Shown in pieces: positions 8,237 to 17,474 of a stretch of DNA of 64,000 bases (position 1 is the first letter of the stretch; the number at the start of each line of letters is the position of its first letter). The DNA is taken from contig NZ_JAVHXT010000010.1 in the NCBI RefSeq assembly GCF_031119335.1, positions 1-64,000 of the forward strand. The letters run 5' to 3'. The notes under the pieces are model-generated. The model was not told the origin of the DNA. It saw only the letters and a program-made list of their open reading frames with translations, and ran no database searches. A program made the translations under genes and the position numbers. The DNA comes from Pedobacter sp. (GTDB lineage: Bacteria; Bacteroidota; Bacteroidia; Sphingobacteriales; Sphingobacteriaceae).

Positions 8237-10534
8237 TTAGAACGGATATCCAATGCCAATATTCAGTACTAAGTTATCTCTTCTCCAGCTTTTGCTTCCA
8301 AAGTCTATGTCGTTAAGTACCCATCGCTGTCCGCTTGGCAAGAAAGGTTTACGAATAGGGAAGGCGCCATCTAGGCGGATGACGAAAATGGTCGCATCTA
8401 CCCTTAAGCCAACTCCCGTTCCAACTGCCAACTCATCAAAAGAGTTTTTCAACTTAAACTCCGAGCCTGGTCTTTCGGGATCCTCTTTGCGTAGCCAAAT
8501 ATTTCCAGCATCAACAAAAGCAGCTCCGTGTAAGATACTCACCAATTTAAATCGCAATTCTGAGTTAATCATCATTTTGATATCACCACCTTGGTCGGCA
8601 AGAAACGCATTTGCAGCTACTTGATGTGTACCCGGACCAAGCGATCTGGCTCTAAAAGCCCTGATGTCATTGGTTCCTCCTGCAAAAAACTGACGAACAA
8701 ATGGGAGCGAGCTGCTTCCGCCGTAGGCATAACCGTAGCCTAAGTTTAAGCGATTAGCCCAAATTACGGTTGGTGTTACTTTGTAGTAGTTACGTAAATC
8801 GGTTTCTACCCTAACAAATTGCGTTAAAGCGGTGCCGAATATTTCACGTTTTCCTTCTCCGTTTTTAGGTACAAACAAGCCCCAAACATTTCCGCTGGTT
8901 TCTAAACCTCCAAAGAAATACAAGTTGTTACGACGTTTCTCTTGCATTTGGTTGGTGTAGGTAAAATTGTAATTGCTACCTATAATGAATTGATCTTGTA
9001 AGGTGTACTCTAAACCTGGGTTTTGTCTGTAAAGTTCTTCTAATGCACTTTGGTCTTTATTTTTTACCGCAGTTACCAAGTTAATAGAGGCTGGGTTAAA
9101 ATTATGTTCCTTAAACTGATTTTCTTTCCAGTTGTAGCCATATTGAGCTCTAAATGAGTTGAGTTTGTAAATGGTATCTCTGCTCAATAACTGATAACCT
9201 AAAGAAATAATAGTTTTAGGTGTAAAGGCATTTGTGCTTTTAGGCTTGTAAAATGGAACAATAAATCGTGGCAGAGTTAACTTCGCTTCGCCGGAAAGAG
9301 AATAAGAATTGATGCCTTTCGATTGCCCGCTATATTGTGTTTCGAAACCACCACTTGCACTTACATCCAACTGTTCAGCACCTTTGAAAAGATTGCGAGT
9401 AGTTTGGGTGATTTTCAGTTCAGAACCCACAAAGTTGTTTGATTTGTTGGTTCCTGTAATCGAAAACGTTAATGAGTTCTTCTTCAATGGGGTAAGGTAG
9501 ATGTTCAAATCTAGCTGATTGTTCTTGAAACTGTCTATCGGTAAAAATTCTGCCCTTACATCTTGAAAAGCACCTAAATTTACCATTCTGTTTAACGATT
9601 GGTTATGGTCTTTTCTGTTGTATCTTTCTCCTTTTTTGAAGAACACCAATCTGTCGAAAATTCTAGATCTAAATGTGTTCCTATTATCGTAGATATTGAA
9701 ATCGTTGTATTTTTCGGGTTCTAAACTTCTCAGTAAACTGTCTCTTCTTAAACTGTAGCTAGGATATATATTGATGTTCCTGATGGTGTAAGGTTTCATT
9801 GAAGCTTCTGGCGCAATATTCTTTATGCGCACATTCACATTTACCAAGTTTTTCCCAATGGTACTGTCCACCTGCAAAATCAAATGTTCTGGACTGAAAT
9901 AGAAGTAACCGCTTTCTTTCAAATCGTTATCAATTCTGATACGTTCGTTTTTGTAGGTTTCTAAATCGTAAAAATCACCAGATTTTAAAAGAGTTTTATC
10001 TTTATTTTGATTGATGATATGAGTTAAATCGCCAGTATCTGGTGGAAAAGTTACCTTGTTGATTTTATAACGAATGCCAGTATTGGCGGTATAAATCGCC
10101 TTTCCACGTCTTCTTTTGATTACAGTATCTCCAGTAACTTCAGCTTGCAAATATCCCTGGCTAATCAAATAGCTTTTTAAAACATCGTTGTTAAATTTGA
10201 TTTTCACCTCGCTCATTAGTACGGGTGCTTCACCAACTTTATTTCGCAACCAATTCCTAATTCCTTTTGGCTTTTTAGGTTCGCCGGCTAAATTATAGAT
10301 TAAAAGCTTAGGCCTTAAGCCTAAAATAGATTTATTAGGACGAGGTCTGGTTTTGCTTTCCAGTTCTTTTCTTACCTGTTTAGCTCTATCAATTTTAGAT
10401 GAAGAATCTGGATTGATCTTAACTTCTGAACCGATATATAAGTTCTGTCCGGGTTTAAGATAACGGGTGTTGCTACAATTGGCAAATATTGAACATGCCA
10501 ATGCGAAAGCTCCTATTTTAATTAGTTTCCTCAT
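8237..10534 (-). CDS. tamL: TamL: lipoprotein-type BamA/TamA-family outer-membrane protein
   Basis: This Omp85-family outer-membrane barrel is thought to work with TamB in inserting or supplying outer-membrane components. The start chosen is the Met at 10534, because MRKLIKIGAFALACSIFANC gives a clean lipoprotein signal with the Cys of FANC; the upstream Met at 10555 would add seven charged residues. Lipid-anchored TamA (TamL) is the form known in Bacteroidota. POTRA-like segments follow, then a D15-type barrel from about residue 390 to the end, with RAFRARSLGPG near 640 and a C-terminal aromatic (GYPF). The start overlaps the end of tamB by 17 nt, implying translational coupling. Confidence 0.88.
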   Translation of the reverse strand: MRKLIKIGAFALACSIFANCSNTRYLKPGQNLYIGSEVKINPDSSSKIDRAKQVRKELESKTRPRPNKSILGLRPKLLIYNLAGEPKKPKGIRNWLRNKVGEAPVLMSEVKIKFNNDVLKSYLISQGYLQAEVTGDTVIKRRRGKAIYTANTGIRYKINKVTFPPDTGDLTHIINQNKDKTLLKSGDFYDLETYKNERIRIDNDLKESGYFYFSPEHLILQVDSTIGKNLVNVNVRIKNIAPEASMKPYTIRNINIYPSYSLRRDSLLRSLEPEKYNDFNIYDNRNTFRSRIFDRLVFFKKGERYNRKDHNQSLNRMVNLGAFQDVRAEFLPIDSFKNNQLDLNIYLTPLKKNSLTFSITGTNKSNNFVGSELKITQTTRNLFKGAEQLDVSASGGFETQYSGQSKGINSYSLSGEAKLTLPRFIVPFYKPKSTNAFTPKTIISLGYQLLSRDTIYKLNSFRAQYGYNWKENQFKEHNFNPASINLVTAVKNKDQSALEELYRQNPGLEYTLQDQFIIGSNYNFTYTNQMQEKRRNNLYFFGGLETSGNVWGLFVPKNGEGKREIFGTALTQFVRVETDLRNYYKVTPTVIWANRLNLGYGYAYGGSSSLPFVRQFFAGGTNDIRAFRARSLGPGTHQVAANAFLADQGGDIKMMINSELRFKLVSILHGAAFVDAGNIWLRKEDPERPGSEFKLKNSFDELAVGTGVGLRVDATIFVIRLDGAFPIRKPFLPSGQRWVLNDIDFGSKSWRRDNLVLNIGIGYPF

Positions 10535-13500
10535 TTTTCGGTCTTTGTTCAACATTGTTTCTATTTCTACGTTTTTGGAATATTTCTTTAAATCTATTAT
10601 AATCTACTACTAAGGTGAAACCTAAGCCAGTTTCAACAATTTGGCCTTCTACAACACTTTCGGTTTGGTTACGTCTGTAGGCACGTAAGCGATAACGACC
10701 ATCTCTCGACAGTGCATATTCTACGTTCACATTATCAGCTATGCTGGTTGCATTTTGGTTAGCTTGCTGCGGACCTTCCAATGCAAATGAGCTACCAACG
10801 GTTACAGTTAACCTGTCGTTAAGTAATTTCTTCGATAAGCCCACTTCCAAATCGGTTTTTTGCTCTAAGCTGCCGGTAGAATAATCCTCAGATGAGTTCA
10901 CACCAAAGTTTAAATCAACCCCTTGAATTAAATCTGAAGCTAAATTATTTAACTGCTCAGTTAGTAATTTACTTACACTAGAACGGGCTAGGGTAGATAC
11001 ACCGCCACCGCCGCCAGCCAAGCTTTGGAACGGATTATTGGCGATAAACCTATTCAATGCCAATAAAGCGAAAACTTGCTTGTTTAATTCGTTTTCATCT
11101 CTATTTACCGTTTGTAATTTGGTGTAGGCCAAGCTTCCAATTTCGGTACCTCTTTCGTTTTCAGGCAAATCTATTTTAAATGAAATGATAGGTTTTAACA
11201 GCTCGCCTTTCATATACAAATAAACTTGAAATGGCAGTTTCGTTTTCGCCTGCACCAAATCTGGTTGGTTTAGCAAATCTATTGGAGCCGCGTTAACTTC
11301 GTACAAAGCTGTTAAATTAACATTGGCTTCTGTAGGTTCGCCTGTCCAAACTAAGGTACTTCCTTTAACCAATCTGAAAGGCTTTTTACCTAGCGGACCA
11401 ACCGATAAGCTGTAAGAACCATCTACCACTTCGTAACGACCCGTCATGCTAATTTTACCACTTGGATCCATGGTTGCATTCAAATCAGCTTCACCTTTAA
11501 TGGTCAGCATATCGCCGTTTGATGGGTCTACCACTACATTTAGTTCAGCTTCTGGATCAACATTGATATCGGCCACCAAATTAATTCCTTTAATGGCAGA
11601 TCGGTTCAAGCTATCTACTTTCAAATCTCGTTCGCCGTTGAACGGTGGTGCATCTTCATCGATAAACTGAACAATTCCTTCCTGATCAATAACCGATGGG
11701 TCGTTAATTGGCATTGCATAGAAGAATTTGGTACCTTTTTCTACGGTAACGTTCATGTTTACGTCTGGCTTGTTCATATCGCCTCTAACACGGATATTGC
11801 TACTCAGGTAAACTGTTCCGTAAATCATTTCGTTGTCTTCGGCAGTAGAGTTCATTGCTCTGAAATTATCAGTTTTGATATCTAGCGCAAAACCTACGTT
11901 GCTAAAGTTGCTGGTATTAATTGAACCGTTGATGGTAGCTTTTTTACCTAATGAATCCACCAATGTGAAATTATTAAAACGAACGCCTTGGTTATTAAAA
12001 GCAATTTCTTGGGTTGGAATATTGAAATAAGAATTGATGTAGGCAATTCGCATACCTGCATCGTTAAATTTCAACGCACCTAAAATTTGAGGTTTGCTAG
12101 GCTCGCCCTTAACAGTAAACGCTCCAGAAATCGTGCCTTTACCTTCCTTAATTTGTCCTGCACTTACACTTTCTATTTGTTGTAAATCAATTTTATTGAT
12201 GTTTATGTTAAGATCTAAACCACTTTGCGGTGCGGTATAATAAAAACCGGTTGCCGACAGCTCATGTACGCCTCGCAAACTCACATCAACCTCAAAAGCA
12301 TTTTCTGTATTGTTGTTCACTACTGCCTTTAAATCGCCCAACTCGTCTTTTTGGTAACGCAATTTATTGATAGTTAAGTCGGCTTCAAATTTAGGAGTTG
12401 AAACTAGATCCTTCACATCTACCGTTCCGTTAATGGCGCCACCAACTAGTGCGGTATCCGTTTCTGCAAACTTCATTAAGGTTTCAATTTGGAAATCCTT
12501 AAATTCTACTTTAAGCGGTGCATTTGGTTCTTCAGATGTGCTGTTGATGCTCAGCAATTGCGAACCTTGGCTAATATTAAACTGATGAGCCAATATTCCC
12601 GATTCGCCAAATTGGATGTAATTTTCTGGAGCTACCGTCCATTTTTCATAGTCTAACAACAATTTTTCGGGATCTAAATTGAAACGGAAATCCTTGTTGA
12701 TCGATTGGAAAATGCCGGCAATTACATATTTGTCCTTGCGTTGTCTATCGCGTAAGAAAACATTTAGATCTAATTTGTTATCTACAGCTGCGCCAGAAAT
12801 TTCAGTGTTAAACAAAGCAATAGATGTATTTTGAATACTGTTAACGAATAACCTGTAGTTCAGTTTTTCGGCATCGTTATTCACATTCAGTTTAATGCTG
12901 TCGAGATTTATACCGTTGTAAGTCACTTTCGGAAAAACAGCATTCATTAGTAAACTGTCATTCTCCGTATCAACTAAGCCGCTAATTCTCGATGGTGCAA
13001 AGGTAGTTAGGGCAGGTACGAAATCTTGCAAAAACTTAGGGTTGTAAATGTTTGCCGTAAAACGGATGCGCTGTGGTGGTATATCGGTTACCTCGCCAAA
13101 TTGGTAGTATTTGTTAATTTGGTTGATAATCGCATTGCCAACTTTGCTTAACTGATATTTTCCATCAACATTAGCGTTTATCAGTTCCGATTTTAATACC
13201 AATTTATTCTCTGTTGCTGTAGAAACTGCGTTTAATTGGATGGTGTCAATATTAAACTTCTTTCCTTCTTTTACCAATTGCAAGCCAGTGGCAAATACAT
13301 CTCCGTTCAGATAATCTACATCTGCAGTTTTAATGTCGGCTTTGATATTTCCTGCTAACCTAAATTCTGTAGTGCTAAAGTTTAATTTTTGCAAATCAAT
13401 TTGTTTGAGTGCCAAATTTGCTTTCACTGCCGGATATTTCCCTCCTAAATCTGCATTGGCTGTTAACTCGAAATTGGCATTGCTATCTGGCATGTTTCCT

Positions 13501-15509
13501 TTTATCGCTACTTTTTCATTAGCATAATTACCTGATAATTGCAAGTTTCGATAATTGTATTTGTTGTAGTAAGCATTCAAAACCGTAGCGTTAAATTTCG
13601 CATTGATTTTCTTTGCATCTAAGCCAATGCCAACTACATCAGCCTTTGCAGAAACTCTGCCTAAAGTTGGTTGTTGCTTTAGCAATCTGCCCACGTTAAA
13701 GTTGTTCAAACTTACATTGGCTTTGTAGTTTTCCTTGCCTTTAGGGCCGTTCATAGTTGCAGCTAAAACCGCACCACCCATATCCGAATTTACATTCATG
13801 TTGGTGGTGAAATCTGTCATAGAGCCTCTGAATTTTCCGTTGGCATCAATCACATTTGGCAGTTCGATACTTGCTGGCAACGATTTTTTTGGAACCAATG
13901 CCAAAATATCACCTTTGGTAATATGCACCTTCTTGATGTTTAAATCTAAGAAAGCCTTATTTACATCGGTAACGTTATTAGCCTTTCCATTAATATCTAT
14001 TTGAATATTTCGCAAACCACTAATTTGTAGCTGAGGGATATTTAAGCTATTCAGATAACCATCTACTTTGGCATTTACTTTAATTTTTTGATTGCTGTAC
14101 TGCGCAGGTAGCGCATCGCTGAAATAAGTAGCATCTTTTAAACCAATGGTGGTGTTTTTTAAATCGATAGCTAATTTAACACGCTCCGGATTTTTGGTCA
14201 AATCATCCAATGAGCTGAAAGTTAAATCAGTTTCGTTTTCTATACTGGTATTGGGAGTTTTCAGTACGAAATTACTCAGCTTAATTTGTTTGTCGTTATA
14301 AATGGCATCACCTCGTAATGTGTTAAGTACAAACCCGCTTTTGTCGCTTAAAGAGCCATTTTTAACCTTGGCAGTAATACCTGCTGCGCTGTAGTTTACC
14401 TCTTCGGCACCTAAGTTTAGGCCTTTAATATCTAAGTGGTTAAAATCAATTCCTTTTTTCAAAGGTTTGGCACCCAAGTTATTAAATTGAAGGTGGTTAT
14501 TTACCAAGTTGATTTTCTTAATTGCTAAAGCCAAGGAAGATTGGTCTGCAACAACTGTATCTTTTACTTGATCCAAATCGTTGGCTGGCGCAGGTTTAAA
14601 TGCAAATTTCACGAACGAATTGCTAAGTTCGGCATTGTCTGTAGTGTACTTTCCGTTGGTTAAATCAACTATTAAATTTTCGAAAGCAAACTTATTAATG
14701 TTAGCAACGGCATTGGTTGTGGTAAGCTGGTCGTCGTAATTAACCTTTACATTGTTAAACTCGAATTTCTCTACTTCAATGGTGGGTAATTTGCCCGCTT
14801 CTTTCTCTGCACTATCTACACTATTTGTAATATGTTGCACCATTTGTACCAATGGTTTTTGTTGTAGATAAAGTAAAGAAGTATTGTTAACCGCAAAATT
14901 TTTGATCACATATTTTTGGTTCTCCAGATCGAAATCTTTGATCTTGGTTTCTAGCTTACCTAAGTAAAATTTTACGTTATTGCCAGCTACATCATCCCGA
15001 TAGGTAAGCCCAATATCCTCAAATAATACTTTATCTACCGAAAATTTAAGGGTAGATGTGGTGTCTTTATCTACCTGTTCTTCGGGTTTTTTTTGGTCGC
15101 TGGCAAAGGCATCAACTAAGAAAGAAAAGTTAAAGGTAGTATCTGGACTTACACGTTTTACGTTGGCCCTGATGTTTTTAAGCTCAATGTAATTTACTTC
15201 AACCGTGTTCTTCAATAATTTAAACAAACTAATATCTACTTGAAGCTTCTCGGCATACAATAGCGTGTCTTTCTTTAAATCTTCGATATAGAATTTATTA
15301 AGCACTATATCTTTTGGAAGGGCAATTTTTATGCTCTCTAGGCTAACTTCGGTTTTGGTTTTATTCTTAAGATAGGTAATGGCTTTGTCTTTTACAAAAT
15401 TTTGTACGGCGGGAATATTAAGAGAGACAGCAACAAGCACCAACAACAAAATAACGCTGGCGATTATCCATAAAACTACTTTAAGACCTTTTCTAAAATA
15501 CTTGTTCAA
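10518..15509 (-). CDS. tamB: TamB-family translocation/assembly protein (DUF490)
   Basis: A very long (1663-residue) AsmA/TamB-like protein. Residues about 8-30 form a single N-terminal membrane anchor, followed by AsmA-like sequence (VSLESIKIALPKD...). The body is repetitive beta-rich sequence thought to form a hydrophobic groove across the periplasm for lipid or protein transfer. The C-terminal 400 residues fit the TamB/DUF490 domain: GRYEVVDGSYSL, NLTALYEVNAAP, and the end region with DLNFGVNSSEDYSTG. The length exceeds E. coli TamB (about 1260), as is usual in Bacteroidota. It overlaps tamL by 17 nt. Divergent from cdd, with a 234-bp promoter region between. Confidence 0.9.
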   Translation of the reverse strand: MNKYFRKGLKVVLWIIASVILLLVLVAVSLNIPAVQNFVKDKAITYLKNKTKTEVSLESIKIALPKDIVLNKFYIEDLKKDTLLYAEKLQVDISLFKLLKNTVEVNYIELKNIRANVKRVSPDTTFNFSFLVDAFASDQKKPEEQVDKDTTSTLKFSVDKVLFEDIGLTYRDDVAGNNVKFYLGKLETKIKDFDLENQKYVIKNFAVNNTSLLYLQQKPLVQMVQHITNSVDSAEKEAGKLPTIEVEKFEFNNVKVNYDDQLTTTNAVANINKFAFENLIVDLTNGKYTTDNAELSNSFVKFAFKPAPANDLDQVKDTVVADQSSLALAIKKINLVNNHLQFNNLGAKPLKKGIDFNHLDIKGLNLGAEEVNYSAAGITAKVKNGSLSDKSGFVLNTLRGDAIYNDKQIKLSNFVLKTPNTSIENETDLTFSSLDDLTKNPERVKLAIDLKNTTIGLKDATYFSDALPAQYSNQKIKVNAKVDGYLNSLNIPQLQISGLRNIQIDINGKANNVTDVNKAFLDLNIKKVHITKGDILALVPKKSLPASIELPNVIDANGKFRGSMTDFTTNMNVNSDMGGAVLAATMNGPKGKENYKANVSLNNFNVGRLLKQQPTLGRVSAKADVVGIGLDAKKINAKFNATVLNAYYNKYNYRNLQLSGNYANEKVAIKGNMPDSNANFELTANADLGGKYPAVKANLALKQIDLQKLNFSTTEFRLAGNIKADIKTADVDYLNGDVFATGLQLVKEGKKFNIDTIQLNAVSTATENKLVLKSELINANVDGKYQLSKVGNAIINQINKYYQFGEVTDIPPQRIRFTANIYNPKFLQDFVPALTTFAPSRISGLVDTENDSLLMNAVFPKVTYNGINLDSIKLNVNNDAEKLNYRLFVNSIQNTSIALFNTEISGAAVDNKLDLNVFLRDRQRKDKYVIAGIFQSINKDFRFNLDPEKLLLDYEKWTVAPENYIQFGESGILAHQFNISQGSQLLSINSTSEEPNAPLKVEFKDFQIETLMKFAETDTALVGGAINGTVDVKDLVSTPKFEADLTINKLRYQKDELGDLKAVVNNNTENAFEVDVSLRGVHELSATGFYYTAPQSGLDLNININKIDLQQIESVSAGQIKEGKGTISGAFTVKGEPSKPQILGALKFNDAGMRIAYINSYFNIPTQEIAFNNQGVRFNNFTLVDSLGKKATINGSINTSNFSNVGFALDIKTDNFRAMNSTAEDNEMIYGTVYLSSNIRVRGDMNKPDVNMNVTVEKGTKFFYAMPINDPSVIDQEGIVQFIDEDAPPFNGERDLKVDSLNRSAIKGINLVADINVDPEAELNVVVDPSNGDMLTIKGEADLNATMDPSGKISMTGRYEVVDGSYSLSVGPLGKKPFRLVKGSTLVWTGEPTEANVNLTALYEVNAAPIDLLNQPDLVQAKTKLPFQVYLYMKGELLKPIISFKIDLPENERGTEIGSLAYTKLQTVNRDENELNKQVFALLALNRFIANNPFQSLAGGGGGVSTLARSSVSKLLTEQLNNLASDLIQGVDLNFGVNSSEDYSTGSLEQKTDLEVGLSKKLLNDRLTVTVGSSFALEGPQQANQNATSIADNVNVEYALSRDGRYRLRAYRRNQTESVVEGQIVETGLGFTLVVDYNRFKEIFQKRRNRNNVEQRPKNEETN

Positions 15510-15743
15510 GCGAGATAATTATTTGATGGTTCAAGATATGTTATTTAATTAAAATTGGTGCGTAACCAGTAAATCAAACAACGAATATTGAAGAAAGTTT
15601 TAAAACTAACATTAAGTTTTTAGATGTAAATGCTCTATTTTTTGATTAAACAGCATTATTGTACGAAGTGGACTATGCATGTTTCGCTAACATAATTATG
15701 GCCGACTAGATGTATTTTTAATTCTAATTTGTATGTTTAGTTT

Positions 15744-16238
15744 ATGAATGTACTCGATTTTAAAATCACATACGAAACATACGAAAATTTAAACGAGCTG
15801 TCTTTGGAAGATAAGTTGTTGTGTATAAGGGCAGAGGAGGCTTTGCAAAGCTCGTACTCACCATATTCGAAATTTAAGGTTGGTACAGCTATTCAGCTCG
15901 CCGACGGAGAAATTGTTTTAGGAAGTAATCAGGAAAATGTGGCTTACCCATCTGGCTTATGTGCCGAAAGGGTAGCGTTATTTGCTATTGGCTCTGCTAA
16001 ACCTAAAGCGGTGGTAAAAACAATGGCAATTACTGCTTATACCGAAAGTTTTACGATTAAAAACCCGGTAACCTCTTGTGGCGCTTGTCTACAGGTAATG
16101 GCAGAATTTGAGCAGAAGCAAAAATCGCCAATTGCGGTTATTTTTTATTGCTTAAATGGGCAGGTAATTAAAGTTAATGGTATTAAAAGTTTGTTGCCGT
16201 TTGTGTTTGTAGAAGACAGGTTGGCAAATGCTACCTAA
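15744..16238 (+). CDS. cdd: Cytidine deaminase
   Basis: It deaminates cytidine and deoxycytidine to uridine forms in pyrimidine salvage, in the cytosol. The zinc site is visible as CAE (Cys73, catalytic Glu75) and SCGAC (Cys112, Cys115). The usual proline of PCGxC is a serine here. The substrate-binding segment GSNQENVAYPSG (60-71) is intact. The length of 164 residues fits a homotetrameric-type enzyme with a 25-residue N-terminal extension, as is common in this phylum. Its 3' end overlaps the convergent GDPD-like gene by 8 bp. Confidence 0.92.
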   Translation: MNVLDFKITYETYENLNELSLEDKLLCIRAEEALQSSYSPYSKFKVGTAIQLADGEIVLGSNQENVAYPSGLCAERVALFAIGSAKPKAVVKTMAITAYTESFTIKNPVTSCGACLQVMAEFEQKQKSPIAVIFYCLNGQVIKVNGIKSLLPFVFVEDRLANAT

Positions 16239-17112
16239 CATTTAGCGCCTGCTTTGCATAAATGTTGTCGGTTTGTACAAAATCGGGGTTAATGGCAAAG
16301 GCTTTTCTCAACTCATCTCTATAGTAGGGCGTCCACAGTTGTACTTTTAAGCCGGCTTGTTGTGCTGCCGCCACTGTTTCCTTGGTTACGGAAGGATCTG
16401 TGTAATTGCAGCTTAAGCCCTCGTATCCCAGTCGCACTGCATTGGCTATTTTTTGCGGCATGGGTTCGTACCTCATAAAACAGGTGGTAATGTTTCTGGT
16501 TGATGAAAATGATTTTAACCTGGTGCAAAACAATTGACTATCAACTTCTACTAATGTTTTATCAGTATGTCTGTAGTTTTCAAAAATGGTAGCCAAACTT
16601 GCCGCCAATTGGGTTAAATAGCCGTTTCTGTCTCCATAAAGTCTAAATGTGGTGGCGCTAAAGGAAACCTTTATATCTAACGAAATGTAAACTCCCGGAC
16701 CTGCATTGTTCCAACTCAAAACCTCCGATAATTTATAGATGCGATCTTGTTTTGTTTGGTGGCAAATTCTTACTTGTTCAATATCAATATCTCTCATTTT
16801 TGGAATGGTGTCTTGAGAGTTGCTGTTGCAGACGTAACCTTTCAAACTAGCATTATGCCATATCCAAGGCGTGCCATCAAGGCTCATTTGAATATCTAGC
16901 TCTGCACCGTCTAACCTATTCACGGCACTTTTAACAGAGGGCAGTGTGTTTTCAATCAACAGATCATTGTAATTGTTGTTACCGCTACCTTTGTGCCCTA
17001 AAAAGTTAGTGGCGGTTTCAATTGGTTCGGGTTTGCCGCAAGAATTTGTAAGTATAACTAAGCCTGCTAAAATGAAAGAAATGGAAATTATACGATTAAT
17101 ACCAATAAGCAT
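16231..17112 (-). CDS. Divergent glycerophosphodiester phosphodiesterase-like lipoprotein
   Basis: Residues 1-25 form a lipoprotein signal (lipobox ending TNSC), so the protein is probably anchored outside the inner membrane. The GDPD TIM-barrel pattern is present but modified. GHKGSG stands where HRGxxG is usual, ENT follows, ELDIQ gives the metal-binding ExD, and WHNASL replaces HDxxLxRT. Family enzymes split glycerophosphodiesters into glycerol-3-phosphate and an alcohol. The Arg-to-Lys and Asp-to-Asn changes mean a different substrate, or weak activity, cannot be excluded. Convergent with cdd. Confidence 0.7.
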   Translation of the reverse strand: MLIGINRIISISFILAGLVILTNSCGKPEPIETATNFLGHKGSGNNNYNDLLIENTLPSVKSAVNRLDGAELDIQMSLDGTPWIWHNASLKGYVCNSNSQDTIPKMRDIDIEQVRICHQTKQDRIYKLSEVLSWNNAGPGVYISLDIKVSFSATTFRLYGDRNGYLTQLAASLATIFENYRHTDKTLVEVDSQLFCTRLKSFSSTRNITTCFMRYEPMPQKIANAVRLGYEGLSCNYTDPSVTKETVAAAQQAGLKVQLWTPYYRDELRKAFAINPDFVQTDNIYAKQALNVR

Positions 17113-17474
17113 TGCAGGGGCTAAATTTTAAAACTTATAGTTGTAAAGTTATGTATTTTGAATACAAGTTCTTACAATCTGATATTAAGTTTTTCACAGG
17201 TAGATGGGAGTGTTAACAAAGTATATCGTTTTTACATAGGTAGATACGGTCGCTAACATAAGCAGGTGAGAATGCTGTTGCGTAGCTTTAGGTTACTTTT
17301 TTTAGCTCTAAAAGCGTGCCGATTATTAAATAATGTTGTTTTGAGGATAAAAATCAGATTTAAAATTTTTAAGTCACTTTTTTTGTGGTAATTTTTCCCC
17401 GAACGCAGGAAAAATGGGTTTTCTTTTCCTAAACTTTATATCTTTAAAACCTGAAGATCTAAACTGAATATAAA
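17113..17474. other. 362-bp divergent spacer with a degenerate direct repeat
   Basis: This gap separates the GDPD-like lipoprotein from the amidohydrolase. It contains two approximate copies, about 38 bp apart, of a unit with core CA(C/T)AGGTAGAT...CTAACA (17191-17221 and 17229-17262). A near -7 box, TATCTTTA, lies about 30 bp before the amidohydrolase start. No gene is seen. Confidence 0.45.
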
